Notes: a model not told the origin generated them from the sequence alone. DNA of 64,000 nucleotides from Bog-113 sp963752695 (GCA_963752695.1 CAVVZB010000001.1:744001-808000), one strand, 5' to 3'; positions 52,804-62,765 are shown, counted from the first letter of the stretch. Made by a program: numbers and translations.

Positions 52804-53949
52804 ATGGAACAACACTCACTCGCTGTCATTTGGATCGACTGGTATGCCTATCATGTTGCGCGATTCCGCGCGATTGTCGAGCACTGTTCGAGCAACATCG
52901 TCGCGACAGGTATTGAGCTTGTCGGGCGGGACGGCGTACATCGCGGACAGCAGTTCCGGCAAGACGGACGGGATGGCCTAGCGGTCACCACGCTGCTTCC
53001 CGATGAGAGCTGGCATGGCGCGGGCCAGTGGAAAATCGCGACGGCGACATGGAAGAAGCTAGGCGAACTGAACCCGCAAACTGTACTGGTTCCCGGTTAC
53101 TACAATCTGCCCGCAATCGCTGCGGCCTTGTGGGCGCGCCTCCATGGCCGGAGAACGATTTTGATGACCGAATCAACCGAGCAGGATCACGCGCGGTCCT
53201 CCTGGAAGGAGTCGCTCAAGAGTATGGTGATTCGCAGCCTCTTCGGATGGGCGATTGCAGGCGGTGAACCGCATATTCGTTATCTTGAGAAACTCGGCTT
53301 CCCGAAGCAACGCGTCGGCCGGTTTTATAACGTGGTCGACAACAATTTTTATAACGTGCGCGCCGACCATCTTCGGCACACGGCGCGGGCGTCCACATTC
53401 GGGTTGCCGGCCGAGTACTTTCTCTATGTAGGCCGGCTTTCGGAAGAGAAAAACGTCGTGGGGTTGCTGGAGGCCTTTGCCGGATATCGGAGTCGTGGCG
53501 GCACTTGGAAGCTGGTCATCGCCGGGGATGGACCACAGGCGCACGGACTGCATTCGTTGGCTGTTCGGTTGGGGATAGCCGGGCATGTCGATTGGCAAGG
53601 AATGAAACCCACCTCCGAATTGGTCACACTGTATGCGTTTGCCTCCTGCTTCGTCCTCCCTAGCACGCGCGAGCCGTGGGGCCTGGTGGTCAACGAGGCG
53701 CTAGCTTCGGCCTTGCCGGTGATTGTCTCCACCCGCTGCGGCTGCGCCTCAGAGCTGGTGCGCGATGGCCGGAACGGTTTCGTCTTCGATCCCGAATGCG
53801 ATGGCGAACTCGAACAGACTCTTTGGTACTTCGCGGAACTCCCTCCGGCTGAACGCGCCACCATGGCCGCGCACTCGCGCGAGATCGTCGGACAGTACTC
53901 GCCTCGGAATTGGGCCGCAGAGGTGGAGCGGATCACCCTCGCGGCCTAA
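52804..53949 (+). CDS. Glycosyltransferase, GT4 family
   Basis: 381 aa. A GT-B fold with HVARFRAIVEHC near the start, FLYVGRLSEEKNVVGLLEAFAGY, and a variant EX7E: TREPWGLVVNEALASALPVI. The last stretch PRNWAAEVERITLAA is helical. It starts 7 bp after the HAD-UbiA stop. Confidence 0.88.
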   Translation: MEQHSLAVIWIDWYAYHVARFRAIVEHCSSNIVATGIELVGRDGVHRGQQFRQDGRDGLAVTTLLPDESWHGAGQWKIATATWKKLGELNPQTVLVPGYYNLPAIAAALWARLHGRRTILMTESTEQDHARSSWKESLKSMVIRSLFGWAIAGGEPHIRYLEKLGFPKQRVGRFYNVVDNNFYNVRADHLRHTARASTFGLPAEYFLYVGRLSEEKNVVGLLEAFAGYRSRGGTWKLVIAGDGPQAHGLHSLAVRLGIAGHVDWQGMKPTSELVTLYAFASCFVLPSTREPWGLVVNEALASALPVIVSTRCGCASELVRDGRNGFVFDPECDGELEQTLWYFAELPPAERATMAAHSREIVGQYSPRNWAAEVERITLAA

Positions 53950-53956
53950 GCTGGTT

Positions 53957-55180
53957 ATGCTCTCGACTGAATCGCTCACTACATCCTGCGAAAATTCCCA
54001 CGCTTCTGGCAAGCCAGCTCATTGGCTTACAGTGGGTGCGAATCTCGATCCGCGCTTTGGCGGCGTCAGTGCGATCATGGCGCCACTGATTAGCTCAGTG
54101 CAGGAGACAGGCCGGATTGGAATGTCTTTGGCGGCCTTCGGTGACGCAGACGAAGACCTCTCGGCTATCGCTCGCATTGTCGATAAGCATGCCGTTTATC
54201 CGTTGCGCGGGCTTCGATCATTGGTATCGCCATCGGCTCCGGCCAACTTGGAGCGGCAGATCGGCGATGCGGCAGGGGTGCACATTCATGGGCTTTGGCA
54301 AGAGCATTGTGCACTGGCAGCGCGCGAGGCCCGGCGGCAGGGTAAACCCTACATCATCTCCGCTCATGGCATGTTAGACCCTTGGGCGCTCCAGGCAAAA
54401 AAGCGCAAGAAGGCGATGTACTTGAGTTTGGTGGAACGACGCAATCTGCAGGGCGCGGCTTGCTTGCATGCACTGACCGAAGCGGAAGCGGAAGCCTATA
54501 GGAAGCTCGCGCCCGGTGTACCGGTGACGATCATTCCGAATGGCGCGGCAGTGCCGCCGGAGGCCAATCCAGAAGTTTTCCTGGCGCAGTTTCCAGAAGT
54601 GCGTGGGCGGCGCTTGGTTCTGTTTCTTGCGCGGCTACACCCCAAGAAGGGGCTGGATATTCTTTGTCAGGCGTGGCGCGCCATCAGCGCACAATGGCCC
54701 GAAGCGCAATTGATCCTTGCGGGCCCCGACGCGGACGGCTATCGAGCCACCACGGAACGCTCGATCGAATCGCTCGGCCTACGAGATCGCATTACCTTCA
54801 CCGGGATGCTCAAGGGCGAACAGAAGTGGAGCGCCCTGGCGGCTGCGGACCTTTTTGTACTGCCTTCTTACTCGGAAGGTTTAAGCGTGTCGGTACTCGA
54901 AGCTCTCGGCATGGGATGTCCGGTGCTGGTTACTGAGCAGTGCCATGTCGCCGGAATTGTGGAAGCCGGGTGTGGATGGCAGATTCAACCGCGTGCCTCC
55001 GAAATTGGAGCCGCGGTGAGTGAGTTCTTCTCTCTGCCCGAGGCAGTCACCCGCGGCATGGGGAATAACGGCCGTGACCTGGTTCGCCATTCCTATCGAT
55101 GGGAAACCATCGGACAGCAGATGGCGGCGGTATATGAATGGGCGAGCGGTGGTCTGCGTTCGCACCGCGTTGTTAGCTAA
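53957..55180 (+). CDS. Glycosyltransferase, GT4 family
   Basis: 407 aa from ATG 53957; the longer frame from 53723 lies inside the previous gene. It has HIHGLWQEHCALAAREARRQ, ISAHGMLDPWALQAKKRKKA, LFLARLHPKKGLDILC and EX7E in YSEGLSVSVLEALGMGCPVL. The HIHGLW and SAHGMLDPWAL motifs are shared with a widespread EPS glycosyltransferase subgroup. Acceptor unknown. Confidence 0.9.
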   Translation: MLSTESLTTSCENSHASGKPAHWLTVGANLDPRFGGVSAIMAPLISSVQETGRIGMSLAAFGDADEDLSAIARIVDKHAVYPLRGLRSLVSPSAPANLERQIGDAAGVHIHGLWQEHCALAAREARRQGKPYIISAHGMLDPWALQAKKRKKAMYLSLVERRNLQGAACLHALTEAEAEAYRKLAPGVPVTIIPNGAAVPPEANPEVFLAQFPEVRGRRLVLFLARLHPKKGLDILCQAWRAISAQWPEAQLILAGPDADGYRATTERSIESLGLRDRITFTGMLKGEQKWSALAAADLFVLPSYSEGLSVSVLEALGMGCPVLVTEQCHVAGIVEAGCGWQIQPRASEIGAAVSEFFSLPEAVTRGMGNNGRDLVRHSYRWETIGQQMAAVYEWASGGLRSHRVVS

Positions 55181-55319
55181 TTAGAACTTACTTATCTCGT
55201 AGTAACCCGGTCTTCGCCAACAAATAACTCACGAGGGCGGAATCTATCGCTTTTTTCGTCCATCATTCAACCTTCTCAACGGGAGATAGCGGCACTCCTT
55301 TCCTTTGCCGTTCACTACT

Positions 55320-56561
55320 ATGCGGATCCTTCTAGCAAATCAATTCTTTTGGCCCGATTCGGCGGCAACCAGCCAGTTACTGACCGACTTAGCGCAAGGT
55401 CTTGCCGAACTCAATCATGACGTGCACGTTGTCTGCGGCAACGCGGGATACTCCGACCAGGATTCTTCGCCACAGCCAGATGTCACGATCCATCGGTCTC
55501 CGACGCTGCCGTTCGGCCGCTCCAAAGTCGCGCGGCTACTCTCGTATTTTTCGTTTTTCTCCACAGCGGCGGTGATCGGTGCGACGGCGCGCAAGTTCGA
55601 CTTGGTTATCACGCTGACCACTCCTCCGCTGCTCTCGGTCATGGGCACGGTGCTTAAGAAGATGCGCGGCACCAAACACTTCGTTTGGGAAATGGACATT
55701 TATCCCGACGTGGCCGTGGATCTCGGGATGTGGAAGCGGGACGGCTTACTAACTAAGGTCGTGGGCGCGGTTGCCGACTACACACGCTCGCAAGCCGATG
55801 GAGTAATCGCGCTCGGCCCTTGCATGCGCGACCGGCTGGTGCGGCGCGGACTGAATGAGAGCCGCATCCACGTGGCGGAAAATTGGAGCGACGGGCAAGC
55901 CATCGAGCCGCTCCCGTTGCGAAGCACGAAAAAGCTGACTGTTCTTTATAGCGGCAACCTCGGTTTGGCTCACGATATCGAAACGATCTACGGAGCAATG
56001 TTGCAGTTGAAGTTCGACGAGCGCTTCCGCTTCGTGTTCGCCGGCGGCGGCGCGCTTCGCGAACAGTTGGAGGCGCGCTGTGCGACCGAACGAATGGCCA
56101 GCGCGGAGTTCCGCTCGTACTGCGAGCGAGCATTGCTGACTCAAAGTCTTGGGGAAGGTGACCTGGGACTGGTCACGCAACGCGATGAGTGCTCGGGGTC
56201 AGTCGTGCCGAGCAAGGTTTACGGACTGATGGCGGCCGGACGCCCCTTGCTCTATATCGGCCCGCGCGACAGCACGCCGGCTAAGCTGATCGAACGGTAC
56301 CGCTGCGGCTGGCATGTAGACGTTGGAGATGTGGCTGGATTGGTCAATCTCCTGCAGCTACTGGACGCCGAGTCCGACATGTTGCGTGACGCGGGCCAAC
56401 GCGGCCGGCAAGCATTCCTCAACAACTTTGACAAACCGCTCGGTATTGCGCGGATCTGCGCCATCGTTGGTGCGATGCCGGGAGCTTTTCAACTGCAACC
56501 CGTGCCGCAATCCCAAGATCTTCCCGTGGAAGAGACACCGTCGTCCGCGGCTGGCCGCTAA
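55320..56561 (+). CDS. Glycosyltransferase, WbuB-like GT4
   Basis: 413 aa from ATG 55320 (the 15 bases before it have no start support). N-terminal MRILLANQFFWPDSAATSQL and LVITLTTPPLLSVMG, second domain TVLYSGNLGLAHDIETIY and VPSKVYGLMAAGRPLL match WbuB-type enzymes (fucosamine or related amino-sugar transferases). The EX7E motif is reduced to the PSKxYGLMAAG form. Its stop overlaps that of the convergent 726-aa protein (CTAA). Confidence 0.87.
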   Translation: MRILLANQFFWPDSAATSQLLTDLAQGLAELNHDVHVVCGNAGYSDQDSSPQPDVTIHRSPTLPFGRSKVARLLSYFSFFSTAAVIGATARKFDLVITLTTPPLLSVMGTVLKKMRGTKHFVWEMDIYPDVAVDLGMWKRDGLLTKVVGAVADYTRSQADGVIALGPCMRDRLVRRGLNESRIHVAENWSDGQAIEPLPLRSTKKLTVLYSGNLGLAHDIETIYGAMLQLKFDERFRFVFAGGGALREQLEARCATERMASAEFRSYCERALLTQSLGEGDLGLVTQRDECSGSVVPSKVYGLMAAGRPLLYIGPRDSTPAKLIERYRCGWHVDVGDVAGLVNLLQLLDAESDMLRDAGQRGRQAFLNNFDKPLGIARICAIVGAMPGAFQLQPVPQSQDLPVEETPSSAAGR

Positions 56562-58738
56562 AACTCGCTTAAGTGTCTCAGGCCGGCCCTGGCCAATGGA
56601 GCGTTCTCGATGTCGACCGGTTCCGACACCGTCGTGCTTGCTCCCGTTTCATCGGTCGCGGTTGCGGCAAGATTGTGGACTCCGTTCGATAGGGCAGTTG
56701 TGTCCAAGTAGGTGGCGAATCTGGCGATGGTAATCAGCGGGGCGACTGGCAAGCCATCGATCGTGAATTGCACTCCAATAAGGGGAACCGCATCAAGGCC
56801 GGTTACCTCAAGCAGAGTCTCGCCGGATATGGCCGACCCGCGTGCAGGCGAACTGATCGATATTGCGGGCCCGATATCAGGCGCGGGGCTCGCGTAAAAG
56901 TTGGAACTCCCGAAACCCAGATCGCCTAGCGAATCCGTTGCAACAGCGCTTATCTGATGGATGCCGGTGGCTAGGGCGGTCGCATCCACCGTGAGCGAAT
57001 AGGGCGGCGCCGTGACCTGCTGACCGAGCGGCACGCCATCTATGTAATACTGCACCCCCGTCACTCCCGCAATTCCAGCGGTCACCTGGGTACTCACCGT
57101 TGTGGCGCCAATAACGGCACTGTTATTTACCGGCGTGACGATGCTGGGAGCGGGTCCCGCCACGCCGCTGGGAGGGTAAAGGTCGAGAACCTCCTGGTTC
57201 TGCGGATCGGTATACCACGCGCGGAACATCATGATGTCGCCGCGATTTACCGACGCCTGCAACGCTGCCTGGTTTTGCGGGAAAGCGCCGTCGGGAAGGT
57301 AGATCACCGAGAATGCTCCGGGATAGACTTCCAACACGGATGGGGGCGTTCCGGTGAACCCGCCACGAAGTTCTCCGTACCACGATCCGAAGCCGAAGTA
57401 CGAAGCCGTCTGGTGCTCCGGGATCAGCAACACGCCCGGGAACTGCGCCGCAACGGTTTTGAAAAACGAAGAGCTGATCGGGAAATTCGGATCACCGTTA
57501 GAGTCGATGTAAAACAGAGTCGCGCCCCATCGGTTGTAGGCGTATGCCACTTTGTTTATCAGAAGCTGCGTGGGATCGGTGACCGTCGTCTGAGTGGGTG
57601 GCCCGCCCCCCACCGGGATGACCAATTGTTGAGGCCGGATACAGATGCCAACGCGCAAACCAGCGCTTGTGAAGGTTTTGAAGTACTGATCGACCACCCC
57701 ATTCATCTCCGGCGCGAGTGTTGCGAACACCGTCGGATCACCGATATAAGTTGTGGGCTGAGGATATTGCTCGCCTTCAATGTCCCAGGTGACCATCCCT
57801 TGCGCATTCATGCTCTTCAGAATGGTGACCGCGCTTTGAGCCCAGCCGAGAAGGCGAGTCTGGAAGGAGGCGACGCCTTGCGGCGTCGTCACGTCGACCG
57901 AAGGATCGTTGAACCATCCTCGCGGATTAGTTGCAAACCCCGCCGCCGTGGAACCCGCGATTAATTGACCGATGGGCCGGCGATCCGGCCAATTCACAGT
58001 AAAAGGGTAAACGGACGCGAAGGACTGATACACGTCCTGAGCGAGACTCTTAGTGCTTGCCGAGGCCGCTCCGAATCGGAGCGAAATCCGGTAGGTGTCG
58101 CTAGCGCCAGGGGCGATCGGACGGTTCACAAACGGGATGCTGTTGGGGAGCATGGAATCCTGCGATGTCTCGACGCGAACCGGAAAGATGGTGTTTGTTG
58201 GTTTGTTCAATGACCATGGGAACCCGACCAATAGCGGTTGTACAACGTCGTCGTTAGCCAACACCAACGCGTTCGGACCGGTCGTCATACGCAGAGCGGT
58301 AGGGTTCCCATTATTGATAACGACGATGGGATTCACACCATCAAACTCTTGCGGCGCAGAGGGAAACTGCAGCCCTAGAGGCTCGTAAAAGACGCCTTGC
58401 ACGGTAAGACCCGAGGTGTTCGACGTGGTAATCGCCATGGTTACCCTATTTCCGGAGACGCTGTAATGCACCACGATGCGGCCCCAGCTAAACTTAATCG
58501 TCGTTCGAAGATGAGTGACATCGAACGTGGGGGTACCCGCCTTACTGCCAGCCGTAATCTTTCCGTTCCCGTCCACAAAGTTGATTCCGTTCACTCCGAA
58601 ATTCCCGTAGGATAGATACTGAAATCCGTTGTAGACGATGCCTGTTAGGCCGCTCGCGCCATATGAGACGGAAACATTTCCGGATTGCGCGCAACAAATG
58701 CTTGCGGATAATAAACAAAACAACAAAATGTTTTTCAT
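56558..58738 (-). CDS. Exported barrel-like protein with Ig-like domains
   Basis: 726 aa with a signal peptide (ILLFCLLSASICCAQ). Residues about 20-230 look like a beta-sandwich; 240-520 resemble an alpha/beta barrel of a glycosidase, with WDIEGEQYPQP, LFYIDSNGDPNF and LLIPEHQTASYFGFGSWYG as acidic candidates; two Ig-like modules follow (about 530-620 and 625-715). It may cut or bind the polymer made here, but I cannot name a GH family. It sits opposite to the EPS operon and overlaps its end by 4 bp. Confidence 0.65.
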   Translation of the reverse strand: MKNILLFCLLSASICCAQSGNVSVSYGASGLTGIVYNGFQYLSYGNFGVNGINFVDGNGKITAGSKAGTPTFDVTHLRTTIKFSWGRIVVHYSVSGNRVTMAITTSNTSGLTVQGVFYEPLGLQFPSAPQEFDGVNPIVVINNGNPTALRMTTGPNALVLANDDVVQPLLVGFPWSLNKPTNTIFPVRVETSQDSMLPNSIPFVNRPIAPGASDTYRISLRFGAASASTKSLAQDVYQSFASVYPFTVNWPDRRPIGQLIAGSTAAGFATNPRGWFNDPSVDVTTPQGVASFQTRLLGWAQSAVTILKSMNAQGMVTWDIEGEQYPQPTTYIGDPTVFATLAPEMNGVVDQYFKTFTSAGLRVGICIRPQQLVIPVGGGPPTQTTVTDPTQLLINKVAYAYNRWGATLFYIDSNGDPNFPISSSFFKTVAAQFPGVLLIPEHQTASYFGFGSWYGELRGGFTGTPPSVLEVYPGAFSVIYLPDGAFPQNQAALQASVNRGDIMMFRAWYTDPQNQEVLDLYPPSGVAGPAPSIVTPVNNSAVIGATTVSTQVTAGIAGVTGVQYYIDGVPLGQQVTAPPYSLTVDATALATGIHQISAVATDSLGDLGFGSSNFYASPAPDIGPAISISSPARGSAISGETLLEVTGLDAVPLIGVQFTIDGLPVAPLITIARFATYLDTTALSNGVHNLAATATDETGASTTVSEPVDIENAPLARAGLRHLSEF

Positions 58739-58796
58739 GATTTTTTAGCTGACCGGTAAAAAGGTGCAACGCTTTAACAGCATTCTCACATAAGAA

Positions 58797-59399
58797 ATGA
58801 ACCCTAAACTGCCCGGCGAGTTTTTCGAGCATCAGATGGCAAGAGTGAACCTATCAGCGTTCGACAACAGCGCTTATTCCCCCGGCCGGCCTCTGGTTAT
58901 CCAGATGTTGTGGTTCTTGGTTGGGCTCCCGCTGCTTCGTTGCCCGATGATTCCGTTCAATGGATTTCGCTGCGCGCTACTTAGAGTTTTCGGGGCTAGG
59001 GTCGGTCCCGGAGTGGTTGTTAAACCGGGTGTTCGGGTAAAATATCCGTGGCTTCTGATCGTGGGCGCGAATGCGTGGCTAGGCGAGGATTGCTGGATTG
59101 ACAACCTCGTTCCGGTCGAAATTGGCGCGAATGCGTGTGTCTCTCAAGGCGCGTATCTCTGCACCGGAAATCACGACTGGTCAGATCGGGCTTTTGGACT
59201 GATCGCCGCTCCGATTACGGTTGAGGAGGGAGCTTGGGTTGGCGCACGTAGCGTGGTTTGCCCGGGAGTGACGTTGGGGCCGTTGGCGATACTTACGGCG
59301 GGCAGCGTGGCGCAAAAAAGCATCCCGGCGAGCGAAATTCATAGCGGGAATCCAGCCGTATTCCGGCGTCAGCGCACTTTGCGTGATGCCGTTGGCTAA
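58797..59399 (+). CDS. WcaF-like acetyltransferase (left-handed beta helix)
   Basis: 200 aa. Starts with VNLSAFDNSAYSPGRP, typical for WcaF-type acetyltransferases, then hexapeptide repeats (VGPGVVVKPGVRVKYPWLLIVG and further), the catalytic His in YLCTGNHDWSD and ITVEEGAWVGARSVVCPGVTLG. It likely O-acetylates a sugar of the EPS with acetyl-CoA. Its start is divergent from the 726-aa gene; its stop touches that of the next gene on the other strand (no gap). Confidence 0.85.
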   Translation: MNPKLPGEFFEHQMARVNLSAFDNSAYSPGRPLVIQMLWFLVGLPLLRCPMIPFNGFRCALLRVFGARVGPGVVVKPGVRVKYPWLLIVGANAWLGEDCWIDNLVPVEIGANACVSQGAYLCTGNHDWSDRAFGLIAAPITVEEGAWVGARSVVCPGVTLGPLAILTAGSVAQKSIPASEIHSGNPAVFRRQRTLRDAVG

Positions 59400-60905
59400 T
59401 CAGAGTAGGTTGCAGGAAACCAAGAACCCGTAGTCGTTAAGGCTGCCGCTTGGGCAGAATGCGATTGACCGGGGCGGCGTTGCGGCTTCACTGTCGAACA
59501 GCAGGTAGTACCGGTCTGGTTTCACCCAGGTTTCCGGCGCGGAACTGGAAACGCTCTCCGACCCGTAGAAATGAAACTTCGGAGCGTAGGTGATGAACGC
59601 CTGTGAATCATCGGTTACGACGAAGGTAGTCCCGGCTGGGAAATTACGATCCAGTTGCGCGATGGCGCCTGCCACCCGGCGGGCGTCGTGAAACTCCGTT
59701 GCGGGCGAGAGCCGAAGCCATCCAGCTAGAGCGCTTAGGTCTAAAACCGCGAATAGTGCGAGCACCGCCAGGCCGAGTGGACGCCCAAGCCTCCTGCCGT
59801 GTTGACTCAGCTCTTGCCACGCCAAAGCGCCCGCAACCGAAATTGCAAATACGGCGTGCGATGCGTACGTCGGGTTGCGGAAGCCATTGGCCAACCCTTG
59901 CATGAAGAGGAGAGTGGAAAAGACTGTGAATCCGGCAGGCGCGATCGACTCGCTTTTCCGCACGGCGGTGTAGATCGCAACAGCGAGTAGAAGCACAAGT
60001 CCAAACCCAGGCAGCCATCCATCCCCCAGCCGGTAGATGCTGGAGATACTGTTGCGCTGTTGGAAGTAAACGCCGCTGCGAAAGATGCCTTGAAAAACAA
60101 ACACGCCGTAGCTGAGCAAGTATCCGCCGCGAAGCAACCCCCCGGGCCACGCAATCACAGCTACAAGGGCAGCGGCCAGCATTCCGACAGCGCTACCTTG
60201 GGTCACTGGCGAGAAAAGTCGTGATCGAGTTCGGACCATCCAAATGGCGAAGGTGCACATAACCGAAAGCACCAGAAGCGGAGACAGTTCCAGCACGCCG
60301 ACAGCTAGGCCAAGGGCAAGTGAAAAAGCCGCCAGCGCGCTTTTTCTATTTGTGTCTAACCATTGGCAGAAGAGATACATGGCCGCGATGGCAGCTAAAG
60401 AAAATAGGGCGTGAGGCGAGAGCGCCGTTCCCGCAAGCGTCATCACCGGTGAGAAACAAAGAAACAGCGACGCGGCAACAGCTATGGTGATCGAGACTCC
60501 GGCACTGGAGACGATCCAGAAACAAAGCGCGGCAGTGGCTGCGCTTGACAGAGCGACGATGATTCGTTGCGCGTGGCGGTCCCAACCAGCGTGTTCGGAT
60601 AACGCAGGGAGATAGAAGCCGACAGGAACATGGAAGTGACGCAACGCCGCGCCATCGTTCTGCTGGTAGAGCAATCCCCATGGATGAGAACGGAAGCTCG
60701 CGCTCTCGCGATATCGGGCAATGAACCTGCTGGCCGAGAGACTGTCGGAATCAAAGTACAGGGTTGGTAAGCTGGACCGGCTGGCACGAACATAGTCAGC
60801 AGCATCGGAGATAAACAGATCGTTCGTGCAAAGCGGAATCCTGGCAAGCAGGGCAACTGCGAACAGGACGCCAGCTAGGACGAATTGAGCAGACCTGCGC
60901 GACAT
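59400..60905 (-). CDS. GT39-like integral membrane protein
   Basis: 501 aa with about 11 membrane spans. It begins with a hydrophobic helix, then NDLFISDAADYVRASRS, in which the Asp residues are in the right place for a GT39/ArnT-like first loop, but DE is not conserved. A periplasmic C-terminal part has VVTDDSQAFITYAPKF. It may be a polyprenyl-sugar-dependent transferase for modification of EPS or lipid. Less certain than the enzyme at 49783. Confidence 0.65.
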   Translation of the reverse strand: MSRRSAQFVLAGVLFAVALLARIPLCTNDLFISDAADYVRASRSSLPTLYFDSDSLSASRFIARYRESASFRSHPWGLLYQQNDGAALRHFHVPVGFYLPALSEHAGWDRHAQRIIVALSSAATAALCFWIVSSAGVSITIAVAASLFLCFSPVMTLAGTALSPHALFSLAAIAAMYLFCQWLDTNRKSALAAFSLALGLAVGVLELSPLLVLSVMCTFAIWMVRTRSRLFSPVTQGSAVGMLAAALVAVIAWPGGLLRGGYLLSYGVFVFQGIFRSGVYFQQRNSISSIYRLGDGWLPGFGLVLLLAVAIYTAVRKSESIAPAGFTVFSTLLFMQGLANGFRNPTYASHAVFAISVAGALAWQELSQHGRRLGRPLGLAVLALFAVLDLSALAGWLRLSPATEFHDARRVAGAIAQLDRNFPAGTTFVVTDDSQAFITYAPKFHFYGSESVSSSAPETWVKPDRYYLLFDSEAATPPRSIAFCPSGSLNDYGFLVSCNLL

Positions 60906-60986
60906 GAAGGATTGAAGGGCGGGTGCGATTTCCGACTAGTGTACGACAGCGTGCCGGCCCGACGATTGCCCCGATGACATCGAACT

Positions 60987-62765
60987 TCAGGCAGTGCTTT
61001 CGGACTCTAGGATGGACAAAGTCCAAAGGCAGTAACCCGAATGCGGGCTCCAGTATTCGTTAGTATGCCAGTCCCGCTCGCTCTCCTGGTTCAGCACCGC
61101 CTGATCCTGTTCATTTCCAGCAACCCCGTTTACAATCCCGCCGGGGATCAATCCCACGAACGGAGAAAATGCGGGTGGTTGGTTGTGGCCGATTCCCGTT
61201 ACTAAAGAGGCTCCGAATGGGTTTGCACCGAACACCCATTCGAGGTGCGACAAGGCCAAATCGCGGTACCTGGGTTCGTGAAAGTGCTTTGCCGCGGAGG
61301 CGAAGAGAAGCGCGTGGGAAAGTAAGTGCGAGCTCAGCCCGGCAAACCCGCCTTTCGCCTTGACCGGCATAAAGAAGCGATAACTGTATCGGCCGGACAA
61401 GGGGCGGTATTTTTCATCCGAGGGCGCGTCCAAAAACAGGCCAAATGGGACGATTCCGTAATCCGAGCGAGAGGCCATCGGAACTGCGTATTGATCCAGG
61501 TAGAGTCGCGCGGCGTTATTCCAGTTTCTTGTGTTTGCGCCGGAGTTTGCGGCGTCCGATTGGGCTGCGGCCAGCAAGGCTACAGCAGGAAGCGCGGAGT
61601 GGACGGAGTCTCGAAGAGGTTGCTGATTGCCGACCCACATCGGAAAGAATCCTCGAACCATGTCCGGACCGGCGAGGGGGAATTTCACCTGTAAGCTGGC
61701 AAGCTGGTCGGCGAGCCTGGCCATCTCCTGGCGGCAATCGGCCCGGTGGGTAGCGGCTGACATTTCTACCGCGGCCATGGTCCACCAAGCGACATCGGTG
61801 ACGTTGGCGCCCGTCCGTTTACTTGCATTCCAGCATCTTGCGGCCGCGGCGAGGCAAATGGCAGAGTAGGCCGGGTCGGACGAGGAAAACAGCTGCCCCA
61901 TGATGGCTTGCGCAGTGACAAACATGGCCTGGATCGCCGGGCGTTTCTCCACGTTGACCCAGCGGTCATCCGCGTTTCCGGCGATGTTATCGGTCCAGTG
62001 ATTGTCACTGTTGTCGCCGTGCACGCCTCCTCCGACGTCGGCCCAGACTAGTCCATCGGTGTCTTGCATTTTGAGAAAGAACGTATTGCCATAGCGCGCT
62101 TCATCGAGGAGAGCCTTCAGGCTCAAGGCGCCAGCGGCGGGACGAAATTTCAGGTTGCGAACCAGAGCGGTTAGGCCAAATAGATTCATGATCGTCGCGT
62201 CGACCCACTTGCGAAGATCTCCCGCGTCGTGCCAGCCCCCCGTGGTGTCGACACGGGCTCCGGTGTCCCGGCGCCGGGCATCATCAAGGTGACAAACCGG
62301 GTGCGAAGCGCGATCATTGTGTCCGCAACGTTGATGGTGCGCGTAACCCGCCAGGATCGGTAGGGTTCGAGACCAAGCTGTTCGTGAAACTTCGAAGGAG
62401 AAAGGCTCGCCGGCACCTAAAGAGGCGCGATAAGTTCCCTCTGGCAGAGCTCCGGGATACACCGCAGTCGATTGGTTGTCGAATCCGAGGGGGCTCCCGT
62501 TAGGGATCGGGAACGATCGGGAAAACCCACTTGGTCCAGAAATTGTGAGCTGAGTTGCATTTGGCAACTTTTCCCTTCGCACCAAAATGCGCACACGGCT
62601 TGAAGGAGTGAATCCGACATGAGATCCGGTAAGAAGAGGAACGGCCTGAGGCGTCATTTCCGGCAGGGACCGCGCGAATCCGCGGCGCTCCCAGGAGATC
62701 GCCATCCCGACGCCCAGGGGAAGCGCAAGCAGTAGATCGCGACGCTTTGGTCTAGAGAAGCTCAT
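60987..62765 (-). CDS. GH9 glycoside hydrolase with Tat-like leader
   Basis: 592 aa from ATG 62765; the longer frame runs into the acetyltransferase gene. N-terminus SRPKRRDLLLALPLG has a twin-Arg motif before a hydrophobic stretch. An Ig-like N-terminal domain (about 40-130) precedes the catalytic domain with Asp180/Asp183 in GGWHDAGD, and Glu570 in TNEYWSPHSGY, the two GH9 catalytic elements. GH9 enzymes are mostly inverting beta-1,4-glucanases. In this locus it may trim the nascent polymer. Overlaps the upstream acetyltransferase by 14 bp. Confidence 0.9.
   Translation of the reverse strand: MSFSRPKRRDLLLALPLGVGMAISWERRGFARSLPEMTPQAVPLLTGSHVGFTPSSRVRILVRREKLPNATQLTISGPSGFSRSFPIPNGSPLGFDNQSTAVYPGALPEGTYRASLGAGEPFSFEVSRTAWSRTLPILAGYAHHQRCGHNDRASHPVCHLDDARRRDTGARVDTTGGWHDAGDLRKWVDATIMNLFGLTALVRNLKFRPAAGALSLKALLDEARYGNTFFLKMQDTDGLVWADVGGGVHGDNSDNHWTDNIAGNADDRWVNVEKRPAIQAMFVTAQAIMGQLFSSSDPAYSAICLAAAARCWNASKRTGANVTDVAWWTMAAVEMSAATHRADCRQEMARLADQLASLQVKFPLAGPDMVRGFFPMWVGNQQPLRDSVHSALPAVALLAAAQSDAANSGANTRNWNNAARLYLDQYAVPMASRSDYGIVPFGLFLDAPSDEKYRPLSGRYSYRFFMPVKAKGGFAGLSSHLLSHALLFASAAKHFHEPRYRDLALSHLEWVFGANPFGASLVTGIGHNQPPAFSPFVGLIPGGIVNGVAGNEQDQAVLNQESERDWHTNEYWSPHSGYCLWTLSILESESTA

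Noticed and set aside
53723..53956. Upstream extension of the GT4 gene starting at 53957
   Set aside because: Lies inside the preceding GT gene in another frame and has no GT similarity.
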